Assembly (NCBI GenBank): GCA_900095095.1
Contig: FMBT01000290.1
Coordinates: 434,001-498,000, forward strand
Direction: 5' to 3'
DNA from: Fragilariopsis cylindrus CCMP1102
Lineage: Eukaryota; Bacillariophyta; Bacillariophyceae; Bacillariales; Bacillariaceae
Length of the DNA: 64,000 bases
Each line of letters begins with the position of its first letter. Within the stretch, counting starts at the first letter, position 1. Below are positions 62,406-64,000 of this stretch, piece by piece. The notes beneath the pieces are model-generated. The model made no database searches and was not told the DNA's origin. It saw only the letters and a list, made by a program, of their open reading frames with translations. Position numbers and translations under genes: made by a program.

Positions 62406-64000
62406 GAAGCACGAAGAGGGGACAAATTTGACCAAAAATCGTTGAAATTGAAGGAAAACAGCGAAAATGGAATTATAGGCACTAGCGACAATGGCAAAGC
62501 GACTGACACAGATGACCAAGGATGGACAAAAATCAAGGCAAATGGAAGACGCAAACCCAAAACAACAACCATGGAAAGGCCAATCATCGACTCGATTATA
62601 ACAACCATCAATGTAGAAACAAAGACAGTGAAGAATGGAGCAATGGAAGTAAAAATTGAATCACCGGTACGTACCAACAGATGTATCATACCAGATGACG
62701 CATCAGCACATGAAATGACAAAGCAACTAATGAAGCAAGTGCCAACAGCAGAAGAAGAAGAAGAAGATGAAGAAAAAGAAGAGGAAGAAGAAGAAGAAGA
62801 TGAAGCGAAGAAACGGATGGGCGTAAACAGGAATAATGACAACAAAAAGATTGAAAACAACAGATATATCATCACGGATGGAATTGAATTTGATCTTAAC
62901 AGTAGAAACCGAAGCGAACAACGCCTATTACCACCAGGAACAATTGAAGATAAAGACAACAATGAAGGAAAAGATGAAGAAGAAGAAGTAAAAGATGAAC
63001 AGGAACTGAAGAAAGAAAATAATGAAAATAACAAAAACAAAAACAAAAACAATGAAGATAATATTGAATTAAATAACAAAACAGTAGAAGAACAATACAA
63101 ACTTAGCAAAGAAAGCATGGTGACAATGGCCAATGAACAAGCAGGAGATAATGAAAACAGAAGATTAGCAACCGAACGTGCGACAGATGAACAAATGCAG
63201 GAAGATGGAAATGATACAGAAAATACCACCGGAAGTGAAGGAAATAATGGAAATAATCCAAGTGAAAATAGTGGAAATAATGGAAACAACGACAATGGCA
63301 ACAACAATGGAGATAACAGCAATAATAATAACAACAACAGAAAGAGAGGAGGACGCCCAAAAGTATCCATAGTAGAACCAACAGACATGGCAACATATAC
63401 TTTTACAATTGCATGGAGACCAGGAAACAAAGCAGGTAAAGATGGAAAAATTATTATAAAGAATGTAATGAGAGAAATGCAGCACAGAGAACCTACAATT
63501 ATATTCCACCCAACAAACTCAGCTACATCGCCAGTACCAAGAGACATCCGCAACATAAACAATGACTTCCCCAAAACACCAGCAACATTTGATGATTTCT
63601 TTGATCAAAACAGAAATAGAGACAATACAAATCAACAAACATTCATGAAAGTATCAATGCCACAAAATGAAAAAGAGCTACAAACCAAAATTCATAACTA
63701 TTTATACCATAACCAGCTATACATGAACAGTCCGTTCATCAATGACAATACACTGGAACATGTAGGATTTGTTGAAAAAGGACATAGCAGATTAGTATTC
63801 AGACCAGCAATGGAAAAGAAAATACAAAATGGAATCAAAGACATTATGAATGGAGATCAACTCACACCACAACAAGTAGCACAAATAAAGAACCTGTCAA
63901 GTGATGTTAGAGTGGAATGCCACCGAGGAACAGTACGAGGAGGAGCATATACCAACCAATCTGTTTGCGAAGGAATAGTACTAAAGACGACAAAAACACA
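62406..64000 (+). mobile_element. Probable mobile-element open frame, cut by the window edge
   Basis: An open frame runs from 62406 to the end of the window; the first in-frame ATG is 62571. It begins near DDQGWTKIKANGRRKPK, passes through Glu-rich, Asn-rich and Gly/Asn-rich low-complexity regions, then an ordered domain from about 63380: YTFTIAWRPGNKAG, HREPTIIFHPTNS, DIRNINNDFPKTPATFDDFF, ELQTKIHNYLYHNQLYMNS, VEKGHSRLVFRPAME and RVECHRGTVRGGAYTN. From memory this domain is found in many copies in diatom genomes and is likely an early frame of a transposable element; I cannot tell from this part whether it is a LINE, an LTR element or another class. Codon composition is A-rich, unlike the host genes. 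The frame looks whole within the window. Long opposite-strand frames here are shadows of the GAA repeats. Confidence 0.55.

Noticed and set aside
62399-63574. 391-codon open frame on the minus strand, Leu/Ser/Phe-rich
   Set aside because: It is the complement of GAA/AAT-rich coding low complexity on the plus strand; its composition (long Leu and Ser runs) is that of an antisense shadow.

Overview
The window is nuclear DNA of a diatom, a photosynthetic stramenopile. The main evidence is a nuclear psbO gene whose precursor carries the diatom bipartite plastid-targeting signal (signal peptide ending ASAFAP), a divergent cyclin of the type expanded in diatoms, GT-AG introns in AT-rich DNA, and many coding homopolymer runs (Asn, Gln, Asp, Ser). 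I cannot name the species. Gene density is moderate, genes lie on both strands, and most have zero to two introns. One bacterial-type gene has four.

Layout. 1-8.2 kb: a V-ATPase V0 assembly factor (Ac45/Voa1/Big1 type), a DTW-domain tRNA-modifying enzyme, a small plastid-targeted one-helix protein, and psbO. 10-15 kb: mitochondrial Rho GTPase Miro and a diatom-type cyclin. 16-24.5 kb: a 1661-residue ankyrin-repeat channel-like protein, a small four-helix membrane protein, and an aliphatic amidase very close to bacterial AmiE. 25-32 kb: two diatom-type membrane or surface proteins of unknown function, a gap holding two exon-like fragments, and a thylakoid-lumen DUF4336 protein. 32.4-38.6 kb: two head-to-tail paralogues of an unnamed multi-pass membrane family, each built from two related halves and separated by a nested inverted-repeat (foldback) element. 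39-45 kb: a CCCH zinc-finger protein, a MATE transporter and a rhodanese. 45.7-52 kb: a tail-anchored protein with an internal repeat, a leucine-rich-repeat protein, and an ER thioredoxin-fold protein without the CxxC. 52.3-60 kb: the TRAPP core subunit Bet3/TRAPPC3, a CWF19-like splicing/lariat factor, and a proline-glycine-rich protein with a threefold basic repeat. 60.4-64 kb: a tiny two-exon gene, then mobile-element-like DNA whose open frame runs off the right edge.

The genes form no single pathway. They are ordinary housekeeping genes (vesicle tethering, V-ATPase assembly, mitochondrial dynamics, RNA processing, photosystem II) mixed with lineage-specific membrane proteins. The least explained parts are the paralogous membrane pair with its foldback element, the channel-like protein with repeated NPFDSPA motifs, and the exon-like fragments at 26.9-27.9 kb. 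Splice sites were assigned by eye from GT/AG signals, reading phase and family alignment from memory.
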